Shown here one piece after another: positions 12,545 to 17,669 of a DNA stretch of 17,669 nt; position 1 is the first letter of the stretch; the number at the start of each line of letters is the position of its first letter. The stretch spans positions 1 to 17,669 of the forward strand of contig CAZEKF010000021.1 of the NCBI GenBank assembly GCA_964512765.1, in the 5' to 3' direction. Below the pieces are notes generated by a model. The model worked only from the letters and a program-made list of their open reading frames with translations. It made no database searches and was not told where the DNA came from. A program made the translations under genes and the position numbers. This DNA comes from GW2011-AR15 sp964512765 (lineage in GTDB: Archaea > Nanobdellota > Nanobdellia > Woesearchaeales > GW2011-AR15).

Positions 12545-12982
12545 TTATTTTCTAGCTTTTTCAAGTTTACCTGATAATAATGCTTTTAGTGACTGATCGT
12601 TTACTTTAATAACCTGCCACCTGATACCTGGGATGTCACCTTTTGACCGGCCTTTTGCACCGCCAATACATTCAATCATGACTTCATCGTGCTCATCTAC
12701 AAACTTAGTTGCGCCGTCACCTGGTAAAAACGCAGAAACTTGTTTACCGTTTTTAATTAACTGTACTTTAACACATTTTATTAATCCTGAATGCGGCTGT
12801 TTTCTCTCAATTTGTGTTTTTTCAATAACAATACCATTAGCCTGAGAAACTCCGCCAAGAGGATCTGATTTTCTTTTCAAATCAAGAACTTTACGTTTAT
12901 ACCTAATGTTTTGCCACCGTGACTTAGACCTTCGCTTCATTAACTTAACAGCAGCGTTTATCCCTGTAGTTTTTTTTCCCAT
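12545..12982 (-). CDS. rps12: Small ribosomal subunit protein uS12
   Basis: This 145-residue protein is clear uS12 of archaeal type: D-P-L-G-G-V-S-Q-A-N-G-I-V-I-E-K, then R-K-Q-P-H-S-G-L-I-K-C-V-K-V-Q-L-I-K-N-G-K and F-L-P-G-D-G-A-T-K-F-V-D-E-H-D-E-V. It lines the decoding site and helps control accuracy. Archaea usually read K-Q-P-N-S-A in the decoding loop; here it is K-Q-P-H-S-G, a two-residue departure in a very conserved stretch. The gene starts four bases after the nusA stop and is followed four bases later by rps7, a tight operon. Confidence 0.97.
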   Translation of the reverse strand: MGKKTTGINAAVKLMKRRSKSRWQNIRYKRKVLDLKRKSDPLGGVSQANGIVIEKTQIERKQPHSGLIKCVKVQLIKNGKQVSAFLPGDGATKFVDEHDEVMIECIGGAKGRSKGDIPGIRWQVIKVNDQSLKALLSGKLEKARK

Positions 12983-12986
12983 TTTT

Positions 12987-13406
12987 TTAGTTAACCTTTA
13001 ACTCTTTTATTTCTTTGAAATATTTTTGTATAACCTTTAAATTGTTTTTTAAATTTGACTGGTTCCTTCCTATTAGGAACGCTTTAGTCTTTGTATCCTG
13101 TGCTTCGATAGTTATTACGTTTTCTTCCAGATTAACAAGCACTTTCAATGGATACACAACGTTCTGAGTGAACTTTACAGGATTTGGATTAAATCCCAGT
13201 ATTTTAATCTTTCTTTTTAACAAATGTTCAAGCTTTTTAACATTTGCTGCTTGCTTACCAATTGCTTTCCCAAGCTGAACTTCATGAACAACAAACGTCA
13301 TAAGATCATTATCATCCACGAAATAATCTTTCAACCTTGCCCTTGTTGTCTTTTCAAACAAAGACATTATCTTTAAACTTTGAGCATTATATGTTATTTT
13401 TGACAT
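12987..13406 (-). CDS. nusA: NusA-like KH-domain transcription termination/elongation factor
   Basis: This 139-residue protein is the short archaeal NusA, two KH domains without the S1 and N-terminal domains of bacterial NusA. Seen: K-A-I-G-K-Q-A-A-N-V-K-K-L-E (KH1 G-x-x-G variant), the F-N-P-N-P-V-K-F linker, and the second KH with T-K-A-F-L-I-G-R-N-Q-S-N-L-K (G-R-N-Q). Length is typical (about 140). Its place between rpl30e and rps12 is the conserved archaeal order. It is believed to bind RNA and influence elongation or termination. ATG start, nine bases after the rpl30e stop. Confidence 0.93.
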   Translation of the reverse strand: MSKITYNAQSLKIMSLFEKTTRARLKDYFVDDNDLMTFVVHEVQLGKAIGKQAANVKKLEHLLKRKIKILGFNPNPVKFTQNVVYPLKVLVNLEENVITIEAQDTKTKAFLIGRNQSNLKNNLKVIQKYFKEIKELKVN

Positions 13407-13415
13407 ATTTCTTAT

Positions 13416-13691
13416 TTATTTTAACAATCCAATTACTGAGACTGAATACGGTTTTTTACAGTAAATGCCTAACTCATCGTTTGGCATGTTTAACTTTACT
13501 AGTTCTGTTTCAACTAATTTTCCATAATACTCAACGTCTTTTATAACACTTTCTGGTGTGTTCAATGACATGTAAACCTTACTTAATTTACCTAGTTTCA
13601 GATTCTTTAAAGTTCTTACAGTACCTATTAATAATTTATCTGATTTAAGGTTCTTTTTAATCTCTGTTAAATCATCAGTTTTTTTTGCCAT
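13416..13691 (-). CDS. rpl30e: Large ribosomal subunit protein eL30
   Basis: This 91-residue protein has the L7Ae/L30e fold. Residues 1-20 hold the first helix, followed by L-I-G-T-V-R-T-L-K-N-L-K-L-G-K, Y-Y-G-K-L-V-E-T-E-L, and the closing L-G-I-Y-C-K-K-P-Y-S-V-S-V-I-G-L, equivalent to the L-G-x-x-C-K-x-P segment. It is slightly shorter than usual (about 100). eL30 has no bacterial counterpart, so it supports an archaeal host. It has a GAGGAA Shine-Dalgarno-like sequence and a TATA 27 bases before the ATG, so it may start a sub-operon with nusA, rps12 and rps7. Confidence 0.93.
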   Translation of the reverse strand: MAKKTDDLTEIKKNLKSDKLLIGTVRTLKNLKLGKLSKVYMSLNTPESVIKDVEYYGKLVETELVKLNMPNDELGIYCKKPYSVSVIGLLK

Positions 13692-13710
13692 TCTTCCTCT
13701 AGAAAATCAG

Positions 13711-13723
13711 TGTGATTTATAAA
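13711..13723 (-). promoter_or_regulatory. TATA promoter inside the cluster, before rpl30e
   Basis: On the minus strand CTTTTATAAATCA is centred about 27 bases before ATG 13691. It would allow rpl30e-nusA-rps12-rps7 to be transcribed independently of secE-spt5. Confidence 0.55.
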
Positions 13724-13728
13724 AGTAC

Positions 13729-14217
13729 CTATTCAATATCATCAATTTTATCATCGTCACTATCCCTTCTAATAACTTTCACAGCATCTATTTTTACAGT
13801 GATTGGAATAGGAACTGCAGCTTGTAATAATTCAACAACAACTTCTTCTTTTAACTTATCAACTCTGATGATTTTTGCTTTCTCACGTTTAAACGGTCCA
13901 GATATAATTTCTGCAATATCATTTTTCTGGATGTTAACTTCTTTTTTAACCTGTTCAAGCATATGTTCTATTTCATTGTACTGTACTTCTTTTGGTAGAA
14001 TTCCTCGTGCGTATGGTATGTTATACGCTGCTTGTTCAGCATCAGTTCTAGTAGCTGCTTCAACAAAGATATATCCACGCATACCGTGCGGTCTAACAAC
14101 AGAATAAACTTCTAACTTTTTCTTTTGAGCGTTACTTGTTAAAAAGTCCATAACTTGGTCTTCTCGATTAGCGGTTGTTCTTAATGCAAACAATTTAGTT
14201 TTCATTTCTTCTGACAT
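13729..14217 (-). CDS. spt5: Transcription elongation factor Spt5 (NusG homologue)
   Basis: This 162-residue protein has the NGN domain at about residues 6-85 (L-F-A-L-R-T-T-A-N-R-E-D-Q-V, then R-P-H-G-M-R-G-Y-I-F-V-E-A, and Y-A-R-G-I-L-P) and a KOW domain at about 97-152 (D-I-A-E-I-I-S-G-P-F-K-R-E-K-A-K-I-I-R-V-D). It binds the RNA polymerase clamp over the main channel and increases processivity, usually with Spt4. It has a short acidic tail after residue 152 (D-S-D-D-D-K-I-D-D). It follows secE by five bases, the conserved archaeal pair. ATG 14217 is used; an internal Met at residue 5 is possible. Confidence 0.96.
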   Translation of the reverse strand: MSEEMKTKLFALRTTANREDQVMDFLTSNAQKKKLEVYSVVRPHGMRGYIFVEAATRTDAEQAAYNIPYARGILPKEVQYNEIEHMLEQVKKEVNIQKNDIAEIISGPFKREKAKIIRVDKLKEEVVVELLQAAVPIPITVKIDAVKVIRRDSDDDKIDDIE

Positions 14218-14222
14218 TATAA

Positions 14223-14390
14223 TTACACCAATATTTCTTTAAATATGAACAATATAAATCCAATAGCACCGATTAATAAAACACCTAGCCCTGAAATTTT
14301 AACTATTGTTTTAAACTCCTCACTATCGGGTTTTTTCGTAACTTTAAGTACCCGTTTACATTCTATTATAAATGACTTTAGCTTCTTCAT
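14223..14390 (-). CDS. secE: Preprotein translocase subunit SecE (Sec61-gamma)
   Basis: This is a 55-residue single-span protein. It begins M-K-K-L-K-S-F, then I-I-E-C-K-R-V-L-K-V-T-K-K-P-D-S-E-E-F-K, the amphipathic helix and turn diagnostic of SecE, and one hydrophobic helix at about residues 33-50. Length is typical for archaea. The stop TAA is at 14223-14225, five bases before spt5. It clamps SecY in the translocon and is essential. A TATA sits about 28 bases before the ATG at 14390. Small size makes it easy to lose in automated annotation; the motif and the neighbour make this call firm. Confidence 0.93.
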   Translation of the reverse strand: MKKLKSFIIECKRVLKVTKKPDSEEFKTIVKISGLGVLLIGAIGFILFIFKEILV

Positions 14391-14411
14391 GCTTTAAAAG
14401 CAAAAAACCTA

Positions 14412-14425
14412 ACTATATAAAGGTT
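14412..14425 (-). promoter_or_regulatory. TATA promoter of the secE-spt5 operon
   Basis: On the minus strand TAACCTTTATATAG is centred about 28 bases before ATG 14390. It diverges from the promoter of the membrane/CBS cassette. Confidence 0.65.
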
Positions 14426-14441
14426 ACTCTCTAGCATAGAA

Positions 14442-14454
14442 AAATATATAAAAA
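14442..14454 (+). promoter_or_regulatory. TATA promoter of the membrane/CBS operon
   Basis: AAATATATAAAAA is centred about 28 bases before the GTG start at 14476, supporting that unusual start codon. Confidence 0.6.
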
Positions 14455-14475
14455 ACATTAAAACAGGTAAGAATT

Positions 14476-15036
14476 GTGAAGAAAAGTAAATTTATTGAAG
14501 ATCTTAAAAAAAATCATAAAGTTATACTTCTTGCATTAATCTCATTGTTAGTATTTAACAAATATATTGTTATGATAGGTTTTTTTATTATCCTTGGCCT
14601 TATAGGAATTGCTAGTTTGAAAGTAACAAGGCTTATGCCACATATTTCAATTGAAACTATTAGTGCATCAGCTGTATTAATGGGATTTGTATGGGGCTGG
14701 AAAATCGGATTAATATTCGGTTTTGTAGTTGGATTGTATGGATATGTTAATATTTCACTTATTAAATTAAAACCTATAATTAATGTAATTCTTATGGGTC
14801 TGTGTGGAATTTGTGGTGCATTATTTCATTCACTTGGATATGAATTTAGATGGGCTTTTTTTATGACTTTTGTTGTAAGATTAATTCTTAACAACATAAT
14901 TTTTCCTTTGGTAGAATCTGATTTTTTTGAAAATTTAATGCATGGTGTTGGTGATCCAATATTTAACATGTTAATTACATCTCAGTTAATGTATCTATTG
15001 TATAAACTAATTTTACTATTTGGTGGAGGCGTATAA
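14476..15036 (+). CDS. Membrane protein A of a membrane/CBS/membrane cassette
   Basis: This 186-residue protein has about five to six membrane helices and a basic N-terminus. The core motif at about residues 50-85 reads K-V-T-R-L-M-P-H-I-S-I-E-T-I-S-A-S-A-V-L-M-G, then I-G-L-I-F-G-F-V-V-G-L-Y-G-Y. The gene at 15593 has the same block (K-M-V-P-H-I-N-V-E-L-L-A-P, then F-G-P-I-A-G-F-Y-G-M), so the two are paralogues. I do not recognise a named family; the fold is somewhat like small transporter S-components or MreD-like proteins, a guess only. GTG start, supported by a TATA 28 bases upstream. The CBS gene follows three bases after the stop, preceded by GGTGGAGG as a Shine-Dalgarno. Confidence 0.75.
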   Translation: MKKSKFIEDLKKNHKVILLALISLLVFNKYIVMIGFFIILGLIGIASLKVTRLMPHISIETISASAVLMGFVWGWKIGLIFGFVVGLYGYVNISLIKLKPIINVILMGLCGICGALFHSLGYEFRWAFFMTFVVRLILNNIIFPLVESDFFENLMHGVGDPIFNMLITSQLMYLLYKLILLFGGGV

Positions 15037-15039
15037 AAA

Positions 15040-15555
15040 ATGAACAAAAATATTATTGACAACCTTTCAAAAACTTTAACAGCAATCCCAGTGTCAGAAA
15101 TAATGGTTAAAAACATAAAAACTTTACACGAAAGTGACACAGCGCAAAAAGCAGTTAATTTAATGGCTCAACATTCGATTGCCGGGATAATTATCGTTGA
15201 CAAAAAAAACAAACCAACAGGGATTGTGACTGAAGGAGATTTAATCAAGAAAGTGTTTCATAAAAACAAAAATTCAAAAAAAATTTTGTTGAAGAATGTC
15301 ATGTCAAAAAAATTGTTGTCTATTAAACCAAGCATTAACATTGGCCAGGCTAGTGCTTTAATGAACAGGCATAATATAAGCAAATTACCAGTCATGGAAA
15401 ACAATAAAATAGTTGGATATGTCACAAAATCAGATTTAGTCCATAAATTAAATGACATATACAAGCAAAACAGAAAAATTGTTTTAATGGCTATCATGAT
15501 AGCGTTCCAGTTCATTTTAATTTCAGTGTTATTAGTCATGTATTTAAATAAGTAG
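15040..15555 (+). CDS. Membrane-anchored tandem CBS-domain protein
   Basis: This 171-residue protein has two CBS domains, about residues 17-72 (V-S-E-I-M-V-K-N-I, A-G-I-I-I-V-D, G-I-V-T-E-G-D-L-I) and 84-137 (L-K-N-V-M-S-K-K-L-L, S-K-L-P-V-M-E-N, G-Y-V-T-K-S-D-L-V). A single membrane helix at about 147-168 forms a C-terminal tail anchor with almost nothing after it. A tandem CBS pair usually binds an adenine nucleotide (AMP, ATP or SAM) and senses energy state. Tail anchoring beside two multi-span proteins suggests it regulates or gates them at the cytoplasmic face; this is inference. Operonic with the gene before. Confidence 0.9.
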   Translation: MNKNIIDNLSKTLTAIPVSEIMVKNIKTLHESDTAQKAVNLMAQHSIAGIIIVDKKNKPTGIVTEGDLIKKVFHKNKNSKKILLKNVMSKKLLSIKPSINIGQASALMNRHNISKLPVMENNKIVGYVTKSDLVHKLNDIYKQNRKIVLMAIMIAFQFILISVLLVMYLNK

Positions 15556-15559
15556 AAAC

Positions 15560-15572
15560 AAATTTAAATTTG
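15560..15572 (+). promoter_or_regulatory. TATA-like promoter of the second membrane paralogue
   Basis: AAATTTAAATTTG is centred about 27 bases before the ATG at 15593. The element is itself palindromic. Confidence 0.45.
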
Positions 15573-15592
15573 AGTAAACTTAACAGTATACA

Positions 15593-16180
15593 ATGGCAAC
15601 ACAAAATAAAAGACAAATTCAAGCAAAGAATAAAAAGTTAGAAAAAGTTTTTAACAAATATTTTAAGCTTAGGTACTTGTTACTCGGAATTATTTCCTTA
15701 ATCTTGATTTCAGTGTATACAGAATTTTTCAAAGTCTTAATTTTGATTACACTTTTTATTCCTTTAGTTGCCTATAGCATGATGGCTGGTAAAATGGTAC
15801 CTCATATTAATGTCGAATTATTAGCTCCTTGTGTTCTTTTGTTAGGTTATTTATATGGACCTTTAGTCCCAGTTGTTTTTGGACCAATTGCCGGGTTTTA
15901 CGGTATGTTTAAATCTGGACATATACGATTTTTAATGATAGTTAGAATTGTTGTTTGTTCAATTGTTGCGTCTGTTATGTCATTTTTTACTAACTTAAGT
16001 TTTAATGCAAATTTTATAATTGGGATTCTAGTAATGAATGTTATACTATTTTTCATTTATCTTGTACTTGACCCAGACCCTATCCAGAATTATACCCACA
16101 GAATGTCACATTTATTGTCAAACATTGTAATTATTAGATACTTATTTCTTGCCTTGTATAAGCTACTGATATTAATATAA
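15593..16180 (+). CDS. Membrane protein B, paralogue of membrane protein A
   Basis: This 195-residue protein has about six membrane helices and a strongly basic N-terminus of about 25 residues (Q-N-K-R-Q-I-Q-A-K-N-K-K-L-E-K). It shares with the gene at 14476 the P-H-I-x-V/I-E block (about residues 68-73), the following hydrophobic helix and the F-G-x-x-x-G-x-Y-G turn. It also has a conserved acidic/Asp-Pro segment late in the protein (L-D-P-D-P-I-Q-N), like V-G-D-P-I-F-N in protein A. It lies 37 bases after the CBS gene with its own TATA-like element. I do not recognise the family; substrate or partner unknown. Confidence 0.75.
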   Translation: MATQNKRQIQAKNKKLEKVFNKYFKLRYLLLGIISLILISVYTEFFKVLILITLFIPLVAYSMMAGKMVPHINVELLAPCVLLLGYLYGPLVPVVFGPIAGFYGMFKSGHIRFLMIVRIVVCSIVASVMSFFTNLSFNANFIIGILVMNVILFFIYLVLDPDPIQNYTHRMSHLLSNIVIIRYLFLALYKLLILI

Positions 16181-16323
16181 ATTAATAAAACAAAAATCCT
16201 AAAAACTCACTATCCACATAAGAAGCGGACATTTTAGATCTTATATAAAATTAGTCATTACAATAAGTTGTAGGATATTAAACCCAAAAAGTATTAAATT
16301 AAGTATTTTTTCACAAATTTATT
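16181..16323. other. 143-base intergenic region with two TATA-like elements
   Basis: The element at 16241-16250 (TTATATAAAA) lies about 78 bases before the next ATG, and TATTAAAT at 16292-16299 about 28 bases before it. The nearer one fits a leaderless start. The farther one could drive a leadered transcript or a small RNA. I see no coding frame and no recognised RNA here. Confidence 0.4.
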
Positions 16324-17106
16324 ATGAAATTAGTTAAAATACCGTTAAACACTGGCGGACTGTCAAAGAAGAATGGTGTGGAAACAGCTCCTGATGCTGT
16401 TGTTAAATCTATTAAAAAATATTACATGAAAGAGTCTGGTATATTACACTTTTTTGATGTGGATGAAGTCAAAGTTGATAACAGTAATATTGAAGAAAGT
16501 AATAATTTAATTTTTAACAAAATCAAAGAACTGGATGTTCCAGCAATTATAATCGGTGGTGATCATTCCTTGACTTACAGTAGTTTTAAAGCATTTTCTA
16601 AGAAGTATAAAAATCCTGGGTTAATTGTTTTTGACGCTCATCTTGATTGTATGAACAATTTTAGTCCGCCAACGCACGAAGATTATCTTAGTGTGTTGAT
16701 TGAAGAAAATCACTTGATAAAAGAAAATGTTATTGTATTAGGTGTAAGAAATACGCATGGAAATGAACTTAAATTTTCTAAAAAAAACAACCTTAAAATC
16801 TTTGACATGAAAGAAATTACTGTTGAAGGTATAAACGATGTTGCTGACGCTATCATGTCAGTTGCTAGACAGTTTGATGCATTGTATGTATCTATTGATA
16901 TTGATGTTCTTGACCCTGCGTTTGCACCTGGCACAGGTTACACTGAACCTGGTGGAATGACTTCCAGAGAATTAATATATTTTATTCAACGGTTAAAGAA
17001 CTTAAAAAATATTCAAATGTGGGACATTGTAGAAGTTAATCCATTGAAAGATGTTAATAATTTAACAGTTGAGACTACTGCTAAGTTAGTTGTTGAGATG
17101 GGTTAA
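16324..17106 (+). CDS. Ureohydrolase (arginase/agmatinase) family enzyme
   Basis: This 260-residue protein has all three signature motifs of the Mn2+-binding arginase fold: G-G-D-H-S (residues 78-82), D-A-H-L-D (104-108) and S-I-D-I-D-V-L-D-P with A-P-G-T-G and P-G-G following (from 190). It should therefore bind two Mn ions and hydrolyse a guanidino or formimino group. The loop after D-A-H-L-D that selects substrate reads C-M-N-N-F-S-P-P-T-H-E-D-Y, unlike both the arginase (N-x-H-G) and agmatinase (S-H-G) forms, so I would not assign a substrate. It is a little shorter than typical (about 280-300), mostly at the N-terminus. The ATG is supported by a TATA-like element 28 bases upstream. It ends two bases before the convergent coiled-coil gene. 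Confidence 0.87.
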   Translation: MKLVKIPLNTGGLSKKNGVETAPDAVVKSIKKYYMKESGILHFFDVDEVKVDNSNIEESNNLIFNKIKELDVPAIIIGGDHSLTYSSFKAFSKKYKNPGLIVFDAHLDCMNNFSPPTHEDYLSVLIEENHLIKENVIVLGVRNTHGNELKFSKKNNLKIFDMKEITVEGINDVADAIMSVARQFDALYVSIDIDVLDPAFAPGTGYTEPGGMTSRELIYFIQRLKNLKNIQMWDIVEVNPLKDVNNLTVETTAKLVVEMG

Positions 17107-17108
17107 TA

Positions 17109-17669
17109 TTATCTATTTTTCACTGTTTCTTGAAATTCTTCTGATAGCATGAATTTAGCTACATCATTCATATTCTGGCCAAGTATAGCAGCTTCAATTG
17201 CTTTTCTGTCTGGTGGAGGATCTCCGACAGCGCTTGGTACATCTTCTGGATCATCATACAGCCCTGCTCCTGTTGTTGAATATATCATCATAGTTTTTTC
17301 TAACAGTTCATATAATTTTTCTAACAGTTCATTAAATTGCATTACTTGTTGATTTGATTCTGGCAACCTTTCAATGGTCTTTTGAAGATCTGAAATTGCT
17401 TTATATTGTCCTTCAAATGTTATGCGTCTTAAGCCTTCTGTTGCTAACTCAAATCCTTCATATACTTTTTTTGATTTAACTGAAGAAAGTAATGCATTTT
17501 CAATACTTTCATATGTTGCTAAGATATTTTCCAAATACTCAGTCAATGTATTCATGTGAGCTTCAATAGAATCAATAGGATCAGAACTACCAAGAACAAC
17601 TTTATTAAGAGAAAAAGTTTTATTCTCCGCCAAGAATACTGCAGGTCTGTTAGACCCGCAGATGAATTG
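17109..17669 (-). CDS. Unknown coiled-coil protein, reading frame open at the right edge
   Basis: At least 174 residues are visible from the first possible start, a TTG at 17631-17633. However, the same frame stays open for 12 more codons to the window edge (reading Q-F-I-C-G-S-N-R-P-A-V-F before the TTG), so the true start probably lies outside. The visible protein is charged and helical (heptad-like stretches at about residues 22-50 and 75-120), with a Pro/Asp-rich hinge (D-D-P-E-D-V-P-S-A-V-G-D-P-P-P-D-R) and a helical end. No signal peptide, membrane helix or catalytic motif is seen. I do not recognise a family. Confidence 0.6.
   Translation of the reverse strand, partial: QFICGSNRPAVFLAENKTFSLNKVVLGSSDPIDSIEAHMNTLTEYLENILATYESIENALLSSVKSKKVYEGFELATEGLRRITFEGQYKAISDLQKTIERLPESNQQVMQFNELLEKLYELLEKTMMIYSTTGAGLYDDPEDVPSAVGDPPPDRKAIEAAILGQNMNDVAKFMLSEEFQETVKNR
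17639..17661. other. 10-pair inverted repeat near the right edge
   Basis: CTGCAGGTCT and AGACCCGCAG flank the loop GTT. This gives ten pairs with one mismatch or G-U depending on the strand, more GC-rich than its surroundings. It lies just before the TTG of the coiled-coil gene within an open frame. It may be structure in an mRNA or a coding coincidence. Confidence 0.5.

Noticed and set aside
12541..12564. Longer uS7 start overlapping rps12
   Set aside because: The extra eight residues are read from the end of rps12. The ATG at 12540 gives the normal uS7 beginning and operon spacing.
13712..14107. Plus-strand open frame of 131 codons opposite spt5
   Set aside because: It lies entirely within the firmly identified spt5 gene on the other strand and is Ser/Thr/Ile-rich, a shadow frame.
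16201..16260. C/D box or other small RNA in the 143-base gap
   Set aside because: No paired C (RUGAUGA) and D (CUGA) boxes or stable fold was found, only a second TATA-like element.

Overview
The window reads as AT-rich archaeal chromosome. The diagnostic genes are Spt5 paired with SecE, ribosomal protein eL30, the short archaeal NusA, archaeal-type uS12 and uS7, a Dph2-type diphthamide enzyme, and a tRNA with a bulge-helix-bulge intron. Most genes that are not downstream members of an operon have a TATA box (sometimes with a purine-rich BRE) about 26-31 bases before the start codon, as expected for leaderless archaeal mRNAs. The mix of small proteins, a truncated Dph2, RNase HIII and a DUF357 protein suggests a DPANN lineage (Woesearchaeota/Pacearchaeota-like). 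That placement is inference.

Layout. 1-95: the end of a gene coding for Asp-Pro repeats. 140-3787: a 1215-residue secreted, membrane-anchored protein with Ig/CNA-B-like domains and MopE-type Cys/Asp metal-binding repeats. 3820-5840: a small accessory island. It holds a DUF6516 (TumE-like)/winged-helix pair, a tRNA-Pro(GGG) with a 107-base T-loop intron plus a D-loop insertion, a degenerate duplicate of the tRNA 3' end with two hairpins, and a minus-strand nucleotidyltransferase (MNT)/HEPN pair whose start codon lies inside an array of phased operator half-sites. 5848-7228: a DUF357 protein, an HPP-like membrane protein and an unknown four-helix membrane protein. 7230-9968 (minus): RNase HIII, a helix-turn-helix-like protein, a TatD nuclease, and a Dph2 homologue lacking its first domain. 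10052-11326: a CPA2-type antiporter. 11332-11907 (minus): a HIT-like protein. 11941-14390 (minus): the information-processing cluster secE-spt5-rpl30e-nusA-rps12-rps7; the 55-residue SecE is easy to miss. 14476-16180: two paralogous membrane proteins flanking a membrane-anchored CBS-domain protein. 16324-17106: a ureohydrolase-family enzyme. 17109 to the right edge: an unknown coiled-coil protein, open at the edge.

The strongest leads are the split tRNA-Pro and its 3' duplicate, the phased operator over the MNT/HEPN start, the two-cysteine Dph2, and the membrane/CBS/membrane cassette. I do not see a single clear new multi-gene defence system. The tRNA-centred island with two toxin-antitoxin-like pairs is the closest candidate.
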